Assembly: GCF_010726645.1 (NCBI RefSeq)
Contig: NZ_AP022563.1
Location: 2,852,001-2,916,000 of the forward strand
Length of the DNA: 64,000 nt
Direction: 5' to 3'
DNA from: Mycolicibacterium duvalii
Lineage (GTDB): Bacteria > Actinomycetota > Actinomycetes > Mycobacteriales > Mycobacteriaceae
The notes below the pieces were generated by a model. The model had not been told where the DNA came from and made no database searches. It worked only from the letters and a program-made list of their open reading frames with translations. A program made the position numbers and the translations under genes. Each line of letters begins with the position of its first letter. Within the stretch, counting starts at the first letter, position 1. Below are positions 1 through 7,766 of this stretch, one piece after another.

Positions 1-1
1 C

Positions 2-649
2 GCGCTGCGGGCGATCTTCGCCGCCTGGAACGACGACGCGCGCCTGGACTTCCGCGGTGAGTTCTACCGGCACACCCTGATGACGCCGACCTTCGTGCCC
101 GGCCCCAATCCGTACGGTCCGCCGCCGATCTATCTCGGGGCGCTGGGCCCGCGCCTGACCCGGGCCACCGCCGAGGTGGCTGACGGACTTCTCGTGATGC
201 CCTTCGGATCGAAGCGGTACCTGCACGAGAAGACGATGCCGCAGGTGCATGCCGGACTGGCCGCCGCGGGCCGCAGCCGGGATCAATTCGCGGTGGTGCC
301 GGAGATCATCGTCTCCGTCGACGCGGAAGGCAATCGCGATCATCACTCCACCCGAATGTTGTTGGCGTTCTACGGGTCCACTCCGGCCTACCGCCCGGTG
401 CTCGATGCCCACGGGTGGGGTGATCTGCAACCCGAACTCAACGCGATGTCCAAACAGGGCCGCTGGCAGGAGATGGCGACGCTGATCGACGACGAGATCC
501 TGTACACCATCGCCGCGTGCGGCACACCGGCCGAGATCGCCGACCACATCCGCGACCGCGTCGTCGGTGTCTCCGACCGCATCTGCCTGTATCAGCCCGG
601 GCCGATCCCGATCGACGCGCTCGCCGAGATCGTCGATGCGCTGGGCTGA
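2..649 (+). CDS. LLM-class F420-dependent oxidoreductase (5' partial)
   Basis: This is the C-terminal part of a luciferase-like flavin/F420-dependent oxidoreductase; the reading frame is open to the left edge, so the start lies outside the window. Visible sequence includes the family-like stretch FRGEFYRHTLMTPTF, then PPIYLGALGPRL and TAEVADGLLVMPFGS, which fit the second half of the (beta/alpha)8 barrel. It resembles the TIGR03617 group of actinobacterial F420 enzymes; the substrate cannot be told. The next gene starts 4 bases after the stop, so the two are probably co-transcribed. F420 rather than FMN use is inferred from family and organism, not from visible residues. Confidence 0.85.
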   Translation, partial: ALRAIFAAWNDDARLDFRGEFYRHTLMTPTFVPGPNPYGPPPIYLGALGPRLTRATAEVADGLLVMPFGSKRYLHEKTMPQVHAGLAAAGRSRDQFAVVPEIIVSVDAEGNRDHHSTRMLLAFYGSTPAYRPVLDAHGWGDLQPELNAMSKQGRWQEMATLIDDEILYTIAACGTPAEIADHIRDRVVGVSDRICLYQPGPIPIDALAEIVDALG

Positions 650-653
650 CGAC

Positions 654-3026
654 GTGACGGAATTGACTGTCGAGTTCGACGCGATCACCGACGACCGCTT
701 CGGCGGGAAGGCCGCCGGTCTCGCTGAACTGCACCGTCTCGGGCTGCCGGTGCCGACGGGATTCGTCATCGCCGACGCGTCGCGACCCGATGCCGTCGAC
801 GACGCCGCGCGCCGATTCGAGGCGTTGGCCGCCGCCGGCGCGTCCCCGGTCGCCGTCCGCTCCTCAGCGGTCGGCGAAGACGGCGAGGACCAGTCCTTCG
901 CCGGTCAGTACGACACCGTCTTGGGTGTCGACTCGGTCGATGACTTCGTGGTCGCGGTGCGGCAGTGCGTGGATTCCATAGCCTCTCAACGGGCGTCGTC
1001 CTACAGCGGCGACATGAAAACCTCGATGCATGTGGTCGTTCAGCAGATGGTCGACGCGCGTGCCGCGGGCGTGGTATTCACCGCCGATCCGACGACGGGG
1101 CGACGCGACCTGATGGTGATCGACGCGGTCGCCGGACTGGGTGAGGCGCTGGTCGCCGGATCGGCCTCCCCCGACCACGTCGTCCTCGATGCCGACGGCA
1201 GCATCGCCGACCACGAGGTAGGTGACGTGCCGGTGTTACGCGCCGACGACATCGTCGCGATCCGCGAGGGCGCCGTGGCCGCCGCGCAGCACTGGGGCCG
1301 GCCGATGGACCTCGAATGGGCCATCGACCGAGACGGTGCCTTGTGGTGGCTGCAGGCCCGGCCGATCACGACGCTGCCCGGCGACCTCAATGAGATGGAC
1401 TCCCCGGTCGCCGGTCCCGATCACGTCTACACCCGCTGCAACATCGGCGAGATGATGCCCGGGGCGTTCTGCCCGCTCACCGCGTCCGTGTCGGGCTACG
1501 CCATCGACTACGCGATGCAGATGACCCAGGTCGTCGCGCGCGCCCAACCGCGCTACGAGAACCCCTGGCTGCAGGTCGGCTACTTCTACGGGCACATGTT
1601 CCTGAATTTGACCGAGGGCACCGCGCTGAGCTCTGGCATTCTCGGCAACTCGCGCGAGCAGTTCTCCCTGTCGATCTGCGGCCGCGTCGTCGATGAGCTG
1701 GAAGCCAAACCGCCGCAACCATTTTTGCGCAAGCTCACCAATACGATCCGACTCACCTCGCACGCCCTGTCGGTGGGCCCGGCGATCCGCCGGCTGGGAA
1801 GCGAGATCGCCGGGTGGGCCGTCCCCAACGGCACGGATGCCCGGGCGATTTTCCAGCAGCTCGAGGCAGGTGTCGAGCTGTACTGCCATGTGACCTTGAC
1901 CCACGTGCGCTCATCGTCGCGGGCCGCGGTAGCAGCGAACATCCTGGAGAGCACACTGGTGCGGCAGGCCGTCAAGGACGGCCGTACCGCTGAAGAGGGG
2001 CAAGCGGAGGCGATGCGGTTGATGGCAGGGGCCGCCGACGTCGAAAGTGCCCTGATGGTCGATGAGCTCGACGCGGTGGTTCACACCATCGCCGCCGACG
2101 CCGACACCGCGCGCCGGTTCCTGGCCGCGGCGCCGGAGGCCGCCGTGGTCGAGTTGCGGGGCGCGGCCGGACCCGGCGGGGAGGCGTTGCGGCAGTTCCT
2201 GAATCACCACGGCCACCGCGGATACCGTGAGCTGTGCATGCGCGACCCGTCCTGGGCCGAGGACCCCGCCGGCTTGGGCTCGATGATGCAGGTGATGCTG
2301 CACGCCGCCCTCGATCCGGCCGTCCGCGGTCCGGTGCACCGGCGCGCTGACGCATCCGGCTCACGCGCCGTCAGAGTCCTTGCCCGCCTTGCCCGAGCAG
2401 GCGCGCGGGGACGCGAGGAAACGAAATCGAAGATGGCGCTGATGGCGCACGCGCTCAAGCGCGGCTACCGCCATCTGGGCGAGGTACTGGCGCGGTCCGG
2501 CCGTCTCCCCGACCCTGATCTGGTCTTCTTTTTCGACCGCAGCGAACTGGCCCGCGTCGTCAGCGACGGGGACGTCGACGAGCTGGTGAAGCGCGCCCTC
2601 GCGCGCCGGGACGCGCTGCCCTACCAGGACGCCCTCGAATTCGACGACGTCTCGGTGGGACGGCCCAGGCCGATCGTCGCCGCACCCGCAGCTAGCACGG
2701 CCGGAGACCAGGTCGTCGGCCGCCCGGCCAGCCGGGGAACAGTCGAAGGCGTTGTCCGGGTGGCCAAGTCGATTCACGATGCGCGCGATGTGCAGCGCGG
2801 GGAGATCCTGGTGGCGCCGGTCACCGATGTCGGCTGGACGCCGTACTTCACGGTGATCGCCGCTCTGGTCACCGACATCGGCAGCTCGGTGTCCCACGGG
2901 GCCGTCATCGCGCGCGAGTACGGGCTGCCCTGCGTCGTCAACACCCTCGTCGCCACGCAAGTGCTCAACAGCGGTGACCGGGTGCGGGTGGACGGTGACC
3001 GAGGTGTGGTCACGCGGCTCGACTGA
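654..3026 (+). CDS. PEP/pyruvate-binding, PEP-utilising enzyme (PEP synthase / rifampin phosphotransferase-like)
   Basis: A 790-residue protein built as an N-terminal ATP-grasp domain, a middle region and a C-terminal swivelling phosphohistidine domain. The N-terminus has GKAAGLAELHRLGLPVPTGF and VRSSAVGEDGEDQSFAGQYD, the pyruvate phosphate dikinase N-domain signature, and EWAIDRDGALWWLQARPIT closes the ATP-grasp part. The swivel domain has SVSHGAVIAREYGLPCVV with the expected phospho-acceptor His near residue 748. This order, with the His domain last and no classical C-terminal PEP barrel, is that of rifampin phosphotransferase-type proteins rather than true PEP synthase. The GTG start was chosen because it follows the upstream stop by 4 bases; a longer frame upstream overlaps the preceding gene. 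The substrate is unknown. Confidence 0.85.
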   Translation: MTELTVEFDAITDDRFGGKAAGLAELHRLGLPVPTGFVIADASRPDAVDDAARRFEALAAAGASPVAVRSSAVGEDGEDQSFAGQYDTVLGVDSVDDFVVAVRQCVDSIASQRASSYSGDMKTSMHVVVQQMVDARAAGVVFTADPTTGRRDLMVIDAVAGLGEALVAGSASPDHVVLDADGSIADHEVGDVPVLRADDIVAIREGAVAAAQHWGRPMDLEWAIDRDGALWWLQARPITTLPGDLNEMDSPVAGPDHVYTRCNIGEMMPGAFCPLTASVSGYAIDYAMQMTQVVARAQPRYENPWLQVGYFYGHMFLNLTEGTALSSGILGNSREQFSLSICGRVVDELEAKPPQPFLRKLTNTIRLTSHALSVGPAIRRLGSEIAGWAVPNGTDARAIFQQLEAGVELYCHVTLTHVRSSSRAAVAANILESTLVRQAVKDGRTAEEGQAEAMRLMAGAADVESALMVDELDAVVHTIAADADTARRFLAAAPEAAVVELRGAAGPGGEALRQFLNHHGHRGYRELCMRDPSWAEDPAGLGSMMQVMLHAALDPAVRGPVHRRADASGSRAVRVLARLARAGARGREETKSKMALMAHALKRGYRHLGEVLARSGRLPDPDLVFFFDRSELARVVSDGDVDELVKRALARRDALPYQDALEFDDVSVGRPRPIVAAPAASTAGDQVVGRPASRGTVEGVVRVAKSIHDARDVQRGEILVAPVTDVGWTPYFTVIAALVTDIGSSVSHGAVIAREYGLPCVVNTLVATQVLNSGDRVRVDGDRGVVTRLD

Positions 3027-3107
3027 GCGCGAGCCTCCTGGTGACCAAAGCCCCTGGCCGCACCGGCGATCTCCGGCCTACCGTCAATCCTGGCATTGGA
3101 GGTCCCC

Positions 3108-3473
3108 ATGATCGAAGAACTGCAGGACGTTCCCGCGGGCGTCGTCGGCACCCGGGTGTCGGGGCGGGTCACCGCCGACGATTTCCGTGACTTCAAACCC
3201 GCCATGGACCGCATGCTGGACGCCGGCGAGGTCCGCATCATCGAGGTCATCGGCCCCGACTACGAGGGATTCGGCCCCGGCGGACTGCTCGCCGATGTGA
3301 AGCAGGGCTTCAGCACCCTCACCCATATGCGTGCGTTCAAACGCACCGCGGTGGTCACCGACAAGGAGTGGATCGGCCACACCCTGCACGCGCTGGCCTG
3401 GATGATCCCCGGCGAGGTCGCGCTGTTCGGGATGGACGAACTCGACGCGGCCAAGCAGTGGGCGGCGGGTTGA
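3108..3473 (+). CDS. SpoIIAA-like STAS/SEC14-type small protein
   Basis: A 121-residue soluble protein resembling the SpoIIAA-like family (a STAS/CRAL-TRIO-like fold often found as a single domain). Seen in the sequence: a compact alpha/beta pattern, VSGRVTADDFRDFKPAMDRM near the start and a long helix after GGLLADVKQGFSTLTHMRAFKR. The ATG is preceded by GGAGG six bases upstream, which decides the start over a TTG 12 bases earlier. Proteins of this family are common in environmental mycobacteria, but no activity is established. It stands alone, 81 bases after the PEP-utilising gene. Confidence 0.75.
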   Translation: MIEELQDVPAGVVGTRVSGRVTADDFRDFKPAMDRMLDAGEVRIIEVIGPDYEGFGPGGLLADVKQGFSTLTHMRAFKRTAVVTDKEWIGHTLHALAWMIPGEVALFGMDELDAAKQWAAG

Positions 3474-3492
3474 GCGGCCCCTTGCGTACCTC

Positions 3493-3861
3493 TCACGCCT
3501 GTAATGCGATCCCATAGCCAACCGGGATCATCGCCAAGTACGCGGCGATGCCGAGTGGAAGCCCGAGCAGCGGCGTCCGATGGAAACGAACGGCGACACC
3601 TGCACTCGCGACGGCTACGGCTGTACCCACGATCAGGCAGACCCACGGAATGAACACGAGCACATTCTGGCCGCGCGCGGAGAGCTGGCATACCTCGTCC
3701 GGAATGCCCTCGTAACATGCGTCGGTGGCCATCGCCAGGGGCAGCATCAACACGACGCTCGCCACGACGCCCACCACTCCCAGCGCCAGCAATATGCCGG
3801 CGAACCACATCCAGTGCTTGGCGTGGTCCGGGGCGGGCTGCTGCTCGCTCATATCTCTCAT
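3493..3861 (-). CDS. small multi-pass membrane protein
   Basis: A 122-residue (or 119, starting at the second Met) hydrophobic protein. Three clear membrane segments can be read: around residues 17-42 (WFAGILLALGVVGVVASVVL), 67-88 (VLVFIPWVCLIVGTAVAVAS) and 97-119 (LLGLPLGIAAYLAMIPVGYG). Between the first two is a short loop with two cysteines (DACYEGIPDEVCQL) that could form a disulfide outside the membrane. I do not recognise the family and no neighbour suggests a role. It converges on the SpoIIAA-like gene. Confidence 0.6.
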   Translation of the reverse strand: MRDMSEQQPAPDHAKHWMWFAGILLALGVVGVVASVVLMLPLAMATDACYEGIPDEVCQLSARGQNVLVFIPWVCLIVGTAVAVASAGVAVRFHRTPLLGLPLGIAAYLAMIPVGYGIALQA

Positions 3862-3996
3862 GGTAGGCAGGGGCTATCAGGGGGAAAGCCGCCCAACAGG
3901 AGACCGTTTCAACTTCGCCGCGCCATTAGGCCGATCACCAACGCGACACTCTCGTGCTCTCACTCGACGAGTACACCTGCAGTCCTAGCCGACACG

Positions 3997-4032
3997 GAAA
4001 CGGCCCCCGGAGTCTCCTCCGGGGGCCGTTTC
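3997..4032. terminator. strong stem-loop terminator downstream of tRNA-Met
   Basis: A perfect 15-bp stem (left arm 3997-4011, right arm 4018-4032) encloses a 6-base loop. The stem is GC-rich in the middle with A/T at its base. It begins 7 bases past the 3' end of the leftward tRNA gene, so it most likely ends tRNA transcription. There is no long T-run, as is usual in mycobacteria. Confidence 0.75.
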
Positions 4033-4038
4033 ATCTAG

Positions 4039-4112
4039 TAGCGGGGACAGGATTCGAACCTGCGACCTCTGGGTTATGAGCCCAGCGAGCTACCGAGCTG
4101 CTCCACCCCGCG
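4039..4112 (-). tRNA. initiator tRNA-Met (CAT)
   Basis: A 74-nt tRNA with a complete cloverleaf. The anticodon loop reads CTCATAA, and the anticodon stem carries the three consecutive G:C pairs typical of initiator tRNA (CTGGG / CCCAG). The first base C faces a T at position 72, an unpaired acceptor end that is another initiator hallmark. The T-arm is GGTTCGAATCC. CCA is not encoded. A long perfect hairpin follows the 3' end. Confidence 0.95.
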
Positions 4113-4190
4113 ACGGGCGAACGCTAGGTTACCGGCGGGCGGCTGAGGCTCCAAATCGCCTGTTCAGGGCGCTGAAATCGATCTGCAGCG

Positions 4191-6149
4191 TCATGACGAC
4201 GACGCCTGGTCCCCCACCGCCCGGGTCAGTCGCTCGACGAGCAGCCCGGCGAACTTCGCCGGGTCTTCGAGGACCCCTCCTTCGGCTAGAAGCGCGGTGC
4301 CGTAGAGCAGTTCGGCGGTGGCGGCCAGCTCGGCGTCGGCGCCGCGGCTCTTGTGGGACTCCCGGAGCCCGACGATGAGGGGGTGGTCGGGATTCAGCTC
4401 CAGGATTCGCTTCTCGACCGGAATCGTTTGCCCGGAGGCCCGGTACATGCGGGCCAGCGCAGGGGTGATGCCGAACGTATCGGTGATCAGGCATGCCGGC
4501 GAGTCGGTCAGGCGGGTGGACAACCGCACCTCCTTGACATGATCGCCCAGCGTGTCCTTCAGCCAGGCGATCACGTCGGCGAAATCCTGCTCCCGCTGCT
4601 GGCGTTCGGCTTCCTGCTCGGGATTGTCGGCGTCGAGGTCGACCTCTCCCTTGGCGACCGACTGCAGCGGCTTGCCGTCGAACTCGTGCACTGACTCCAC
4701 CCAGACTTCGTCGACGGGATCGGTCAGCAGCAGCACCTCGTAGCCTTTGGCCTTGAACGCCTCGAGGTGCGGTGAGTGCAGCAACTGTTCCCGCGATTCC
4801 CCTGCGGCATAGAAGATCTGGCTCTGCCCGTCCGGCATACGTTCGACGTATTCGGCCAGCGTGGTCGGTTGCTCCTCACTGTGCGTGGACGCGAACGAGC
4901 ACAGGCGCAGGAGCGTCTCCTGGTTGTCGTGGTCGCTCAAAAGCCCCTCTTTGAGGACTCTGCCGAACTGAGTCCAGAAGGTGCTGTACTTCTCCGGGCG
5001 CTCGGTCTGCATCTCCGCGATCGTCGAAAGTACTTTCTTGGTGAGCCGGCGCCGGATCGCGGTGATCTGCCGGTCCTGCTGCAGGATCTCACGGGAGACG
5101 TTGAGCGACATGTCTTGTGCGTCGACGACGCCCTTGACGAACCGCAGGTACGGCGGCATGAGCTGATCGCAGTCACCCATGATGAACACCCGCTTGACGT
5201 ACAGCTGCACCCCGACCGCGGCATTCTGGTTGAACAGATCGAACGGGGCGTGCGACGGGATGAACAGCAACGCCTGGTACTCGAACGTGCCCTCCGCCTT
5301 CATCGCGATGACCTCGAGCGGCTCGTCCCAGGCGTGCGCGACGTGCTTGTAGAACTCGGTGTACTCCTCGTCTGACACCTCGTCGCGAGGCCGGGCCCAG
5401 AGTGCCTTCATCGAGTTGAGGGTCTGGGTCTCGACGGTGACCGCCTCCTCCCCACCCTCCTCGGGAGCCGGCGTGCGGCGCTCGACCTCCATCCGGATGG
5501 GCCAGGCGATGAAATCCGAGTACTGCTTGACGAGCTCCCGCAGCTTCCACTCCGAGGTGTAGTCGTGCAGTTGGTCCTCGCGGTCTTCGGGCTTGAGGTG
5601 CAACGTCACCGAGGTGCCCTGGGCAACCTCGCCCTCGGATGGATCGACGGACTCGATGGTGTAGGTGCCCTCCCCGGTGGACTCCCATCGGGTCGCCTCG
5701 CTCTCACCGGCCTTGCGGGTGAGCAGTTCGACCCGGTCAGCCACCATGAAGCTGGCGTAGAAGCCGATCCCGAACTGGCCGATGAGTTCCTCGGAGGAGT
5801 CCCTGTCCTTGGCTTCTCGCAGCTGTTGGCGCAGCTCAGCGGTCCCCGACTTGGCGAGCGTGCCGATCAGGTTCACGACCTCGTCGCGGGTCATGCCGAT
5901 GCCGTTGTCGCGGACGGTCAGGGTGCGCGCCGCCTTGTCGACGTCGATCTCGATGTGCAGATCGGAGGTGTCGACGTCGAGGTCCTTGTTCCGGAACGAT
6001 TCGAGGCGGAGCTTGTCGAGCGCGTCGGAGGCGTTGGAGATGAGCTCGCGCAGGAACGAGTCTTTGTTGCTGTAGACGGAGTGGATCATCAGATCCAGCA
6101 GTTGGCGTGCTTCCGCCTGGAATTCGAGCTGCTCGACGTGCGCGGCCAT
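4191..6149 (-). CDS. htpG: molecular chaperone HtpG (Hsp90)
   Basis: A 652-residue bacterial Hsp90. The N-terminal GHKL ATPase domain shows ELISNASDALDKLR with the catalytic Glu at 35 and Asn at 39, DNGIGM at 81-86 and GQFGIGF at 124-130. The middle domain contains LFIPSHAPFDLF and LPLNVSREILQ-like sequence (MSLNVSREILQQ), and the C-terminal dimerisation domain follows. It acts as a cytosolic ATP-driven chaperone dimer. The ATG is preceded by GGGGAAGG. On the same strand a TACTAT hexamer at 6194-6199 could be a -10 box, which would make the gene transcribed independently of the oxidase upstream. Confidence 0.97.
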   Translation of the reverse strand: MAAHVEQLEFQAEARQLLDLMIHSVYSNKDSFLRELISNASDALDKLRLESFRNKDLDVDTSDLHIEIDVDKAARTLTVRDNGIGMTRDEVVNLIGTLAKSGTAELRQQLREAKDRDSSEELIGQFGIGFYASFMVADRVELLTRKAGESEATRWESTGEGTYTIESVDPSEGEVAQGTSVTLHLKPEDREDQLHDYTSEWKLRELVKQYSDFIAWPIRMEVERRTPAPEEGGEEAVTVETQTLNSMKALWARPRDEVSDEEYTEFYKHVAHAWDEPLEVIAMKAEGTFEYQALLFIPSHAPFDLFNQNAAVGVQLYVKRVFIMGDCDQLMPPYLRFVKGVVDAQDMSLNVSREILQQDRQITAIRRRLTKKVLSTIAEMQTERPEKYSTFWTQFGRVLKEGLLSDHDNQETLLRLCSFASTHSEEQPTTLAEYVERMPDGQSQIFYAAGESREQLLHSPHLEAFKAKGYEVLLLTDPVDEVWVESVHEFDGKPLQSVAKGEVDLDADNPEQEAERQQREQDFADVIAWLKDTLGDHVKEVRLSTRLTDSPACLITDTFGITPALARMYRASGQTIPVEKRILELNPDHPLIVGLRESHKSRGADAELAATAELLYGTALLAEGGVLEDPAKFAGLLVERLTRAVGDQASSS

Positions 6150-6221
6150 GTGCCTTCCCCTTCGACAAGACGATCTCGGATGCCGGAAGAAAAATAGTAG
6201 CGAGCCGCGCTCGGGGCGCTC

Positions 6222-7601
6222 TCAGCCGCGGACCACTTGGCCGGTGGCGAGAACCCTGGCGGGGTCGTAACGGTCGGCCAGCGCGGCCAGTCGCTGCAAC
6301 GTCTCCGGGTCATACACTCGCGCCGCGCGGGCCGGCTCATGTGAGGGCGCGAAGTTCGGCATCTGTCCGCCGGTAGTCCACGGCGCCACGGCCGCTGTCA
6401 CCGCCCGGGCGTGCTCGACGACCATGTCGGCGGTGTCGGGCATCGGCGCGCCGATCACCGCCAAGGCGTAGGCCGCATCACGGCGGCAGAAGGCGCTGGG
6501 GTACTGCGGCTCTCGGGTCAGCGCTCCCCCGAGCAGCCGCAGCTCGACGATCACCTGCGGCGACCCTGACTCCGGCCCCGCGACCACCAGCAGCGCATCG
6601 ATCGCCGCCGCCGGCAGCTCGGACAGCAACGCCTGATCCTCGTAAATCGGCATCGGATCCACGGGGTCGGCGTGCACGGCGCCGATCGCCGCATAGGGCA
6701 GCAACCCCACGCTGTCGAGAATCGGAGTGGCGACCGCACGCATCGGCGCCAGCAGCCGCTCCGCATCACGCTCTCCGACGGCGGTGTAGCGCACCGCCAC
6801 GGTCATCCGGCCGGCCAGCGGATCGGGCACTCCGGGCAGCGGCGGCAGCTGCTGCACCGCGATCGAGGTATTGACCGTCTCCGGCAGCGATGCGCTCCAG
6901 TCGCGCCACGCACGCAGCACCGCAGCGGCCTCGCTGCCGTCGAAATACAGTGCTCCACCATAGAATTCAGGCAGTGGAAGCAGATCGATCTGCACTGCGG
7001 TGACGATGCCCAGCGTGGACTTGCCCCCACGAAGACCCCAGAACAGGTCCGCGTTCTCCTCCGGGGTAGCCCGCAGCACGCGGCCCTCGCCGGTCACCAC
7101 GTCGAACGCCCGCACGTGATCCGACGACAGCCCGAACGTCCGTACCATCGGGCCGATCCCACCACCGGTCAGGTACCCGACGACACCGACACCGGGTGCG
7201 GAACCGCACAGCGGCGCCAGTCCGTGCGGCGCTGCGGTATCGATGACGTCCTGCCACCGTGCGCCCGCGCCCACCCAGGCGGTGCGGTCGGTGGCATCCA
7301 CCTCGCAGCGCGTCATCGCCGCCGTGAGCACCAGGATGGTGCCGGCGCCGACACCGACCGCACCGTGCCCGGTCGCCTGCACCGTCACCGTGAACCCGTG
7401 GGCCGCAGCAAACCTGATCGTCTCGGCGATGTGCTCAGCGGTGGTCGGCAGCACCACCGCAGCCGGTGTCACCGGAGCCGCCACGTTCCACGGCAGGCAG
7501 CGCTCGTAACCCGGCTCGCCGGGGAGGGCGACATCCGCGCCGAGCTGCTGGCGTAGGGAACGCAGCACCTCGTCGCCGGTCAAATCGGTTGGAATCGTCA
7601 T
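6222..7601 (-). CDS. FAD-linked oxidase, berberine-bridge-like
   Basis: A 459-residue FAD-dependent oxidoreductase. The N-terminal half is a PCMH-type FAD-binding domain: PTTAEHIAETIRFAAAHGF, then ATGHGAVGVGAGTILVL with the His that in this family can carry the flavin, and GVVGYLTGGGIGPMVRTFGL. The last 40 residues (YDPETLQRLAALADRYDP) form the BBE-type C-terminal signature. The start was placed at an ATG with GAAGGGA just upstream, 13 codons inside the longest frame. Substrates of such enzymes are sugars, alcohols or alkaloid-like compounds and cannot be predicted here. The gene lies 72 bases upstream of htpG. Confidence 0.85.
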   Translation of the reverse strand: MTIPTDLTGDEVLRSLRQQLGADVALPGEPGYERCLPWNVAAPVTPAAVVLPTTAEHIAETIRFAAAHGFTVTVQATGHGAVGVGAGTILVLTAAMTRCEVDATDRTAWVGAGARWQDVIDTAAPHGLAPLCGSAPGVGVVGYLTGGGIGPMVRTFGLSSDHVRAFDVVTGEGRVLRATPEENADLFWGLRGGKSTLGIVTAVQIDLLPLPEFYGGALYFDGSEAAAVLRAWRDWSASLPETVNTSIAVQQLPPLPGVPDPLAGRMTVAVRYTAVGERDAERLLAPMRAVATPILDSVGLLPYAAIGAVHADPVDPMPIYEDQALLSELPAAAIDALLVVAGPESGSPQVIVELRLLGGALTREPQYPSAFCRRDAAYALAVIGAPMPDTADMVVEHARAVTAAVAPWTTGGQMPNFAPSHEPARAARVYDPETLQRLAALADRYDPARVLATGQVVRG

Positions 7602-7686
7602 CCGGGTCCCTTCCCCAAAGCTTCGCGTCGGAGAAAGCATCGCCGAACGGCACGAATCTGGTGCCGAAAAGTGGGCTACATCACGC

Positions 7687-7747
7687 GCCGAGAGTGCCGT
7701 CAGCGTCGCTGCGCGACCGTGACAACTACCGTCATGGCACTTTCGCG
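7687..7747. repeat. small imperfect palindromic element, copy 1
   Basis: An intergenic segment of about 60 bases whose two ends are imperfect inverted repeats (GCCGAGAGTGCC against GGCACTTTCGCG). Its left part shares an identical 18-base string (7689-7706) with a second element at 49178-49195, and the right ends share ACTTTCGCG. A related half-site, CGAAAAGTGGGCT, lies just upstream near 7664-7676. It looks like a small dispersed palindromic repeat rather than a terminator, as it has no tight loop. Confidence 0.5.
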
Positions 7748-7766
7748 CAGCACACGCCGCAGCGGA

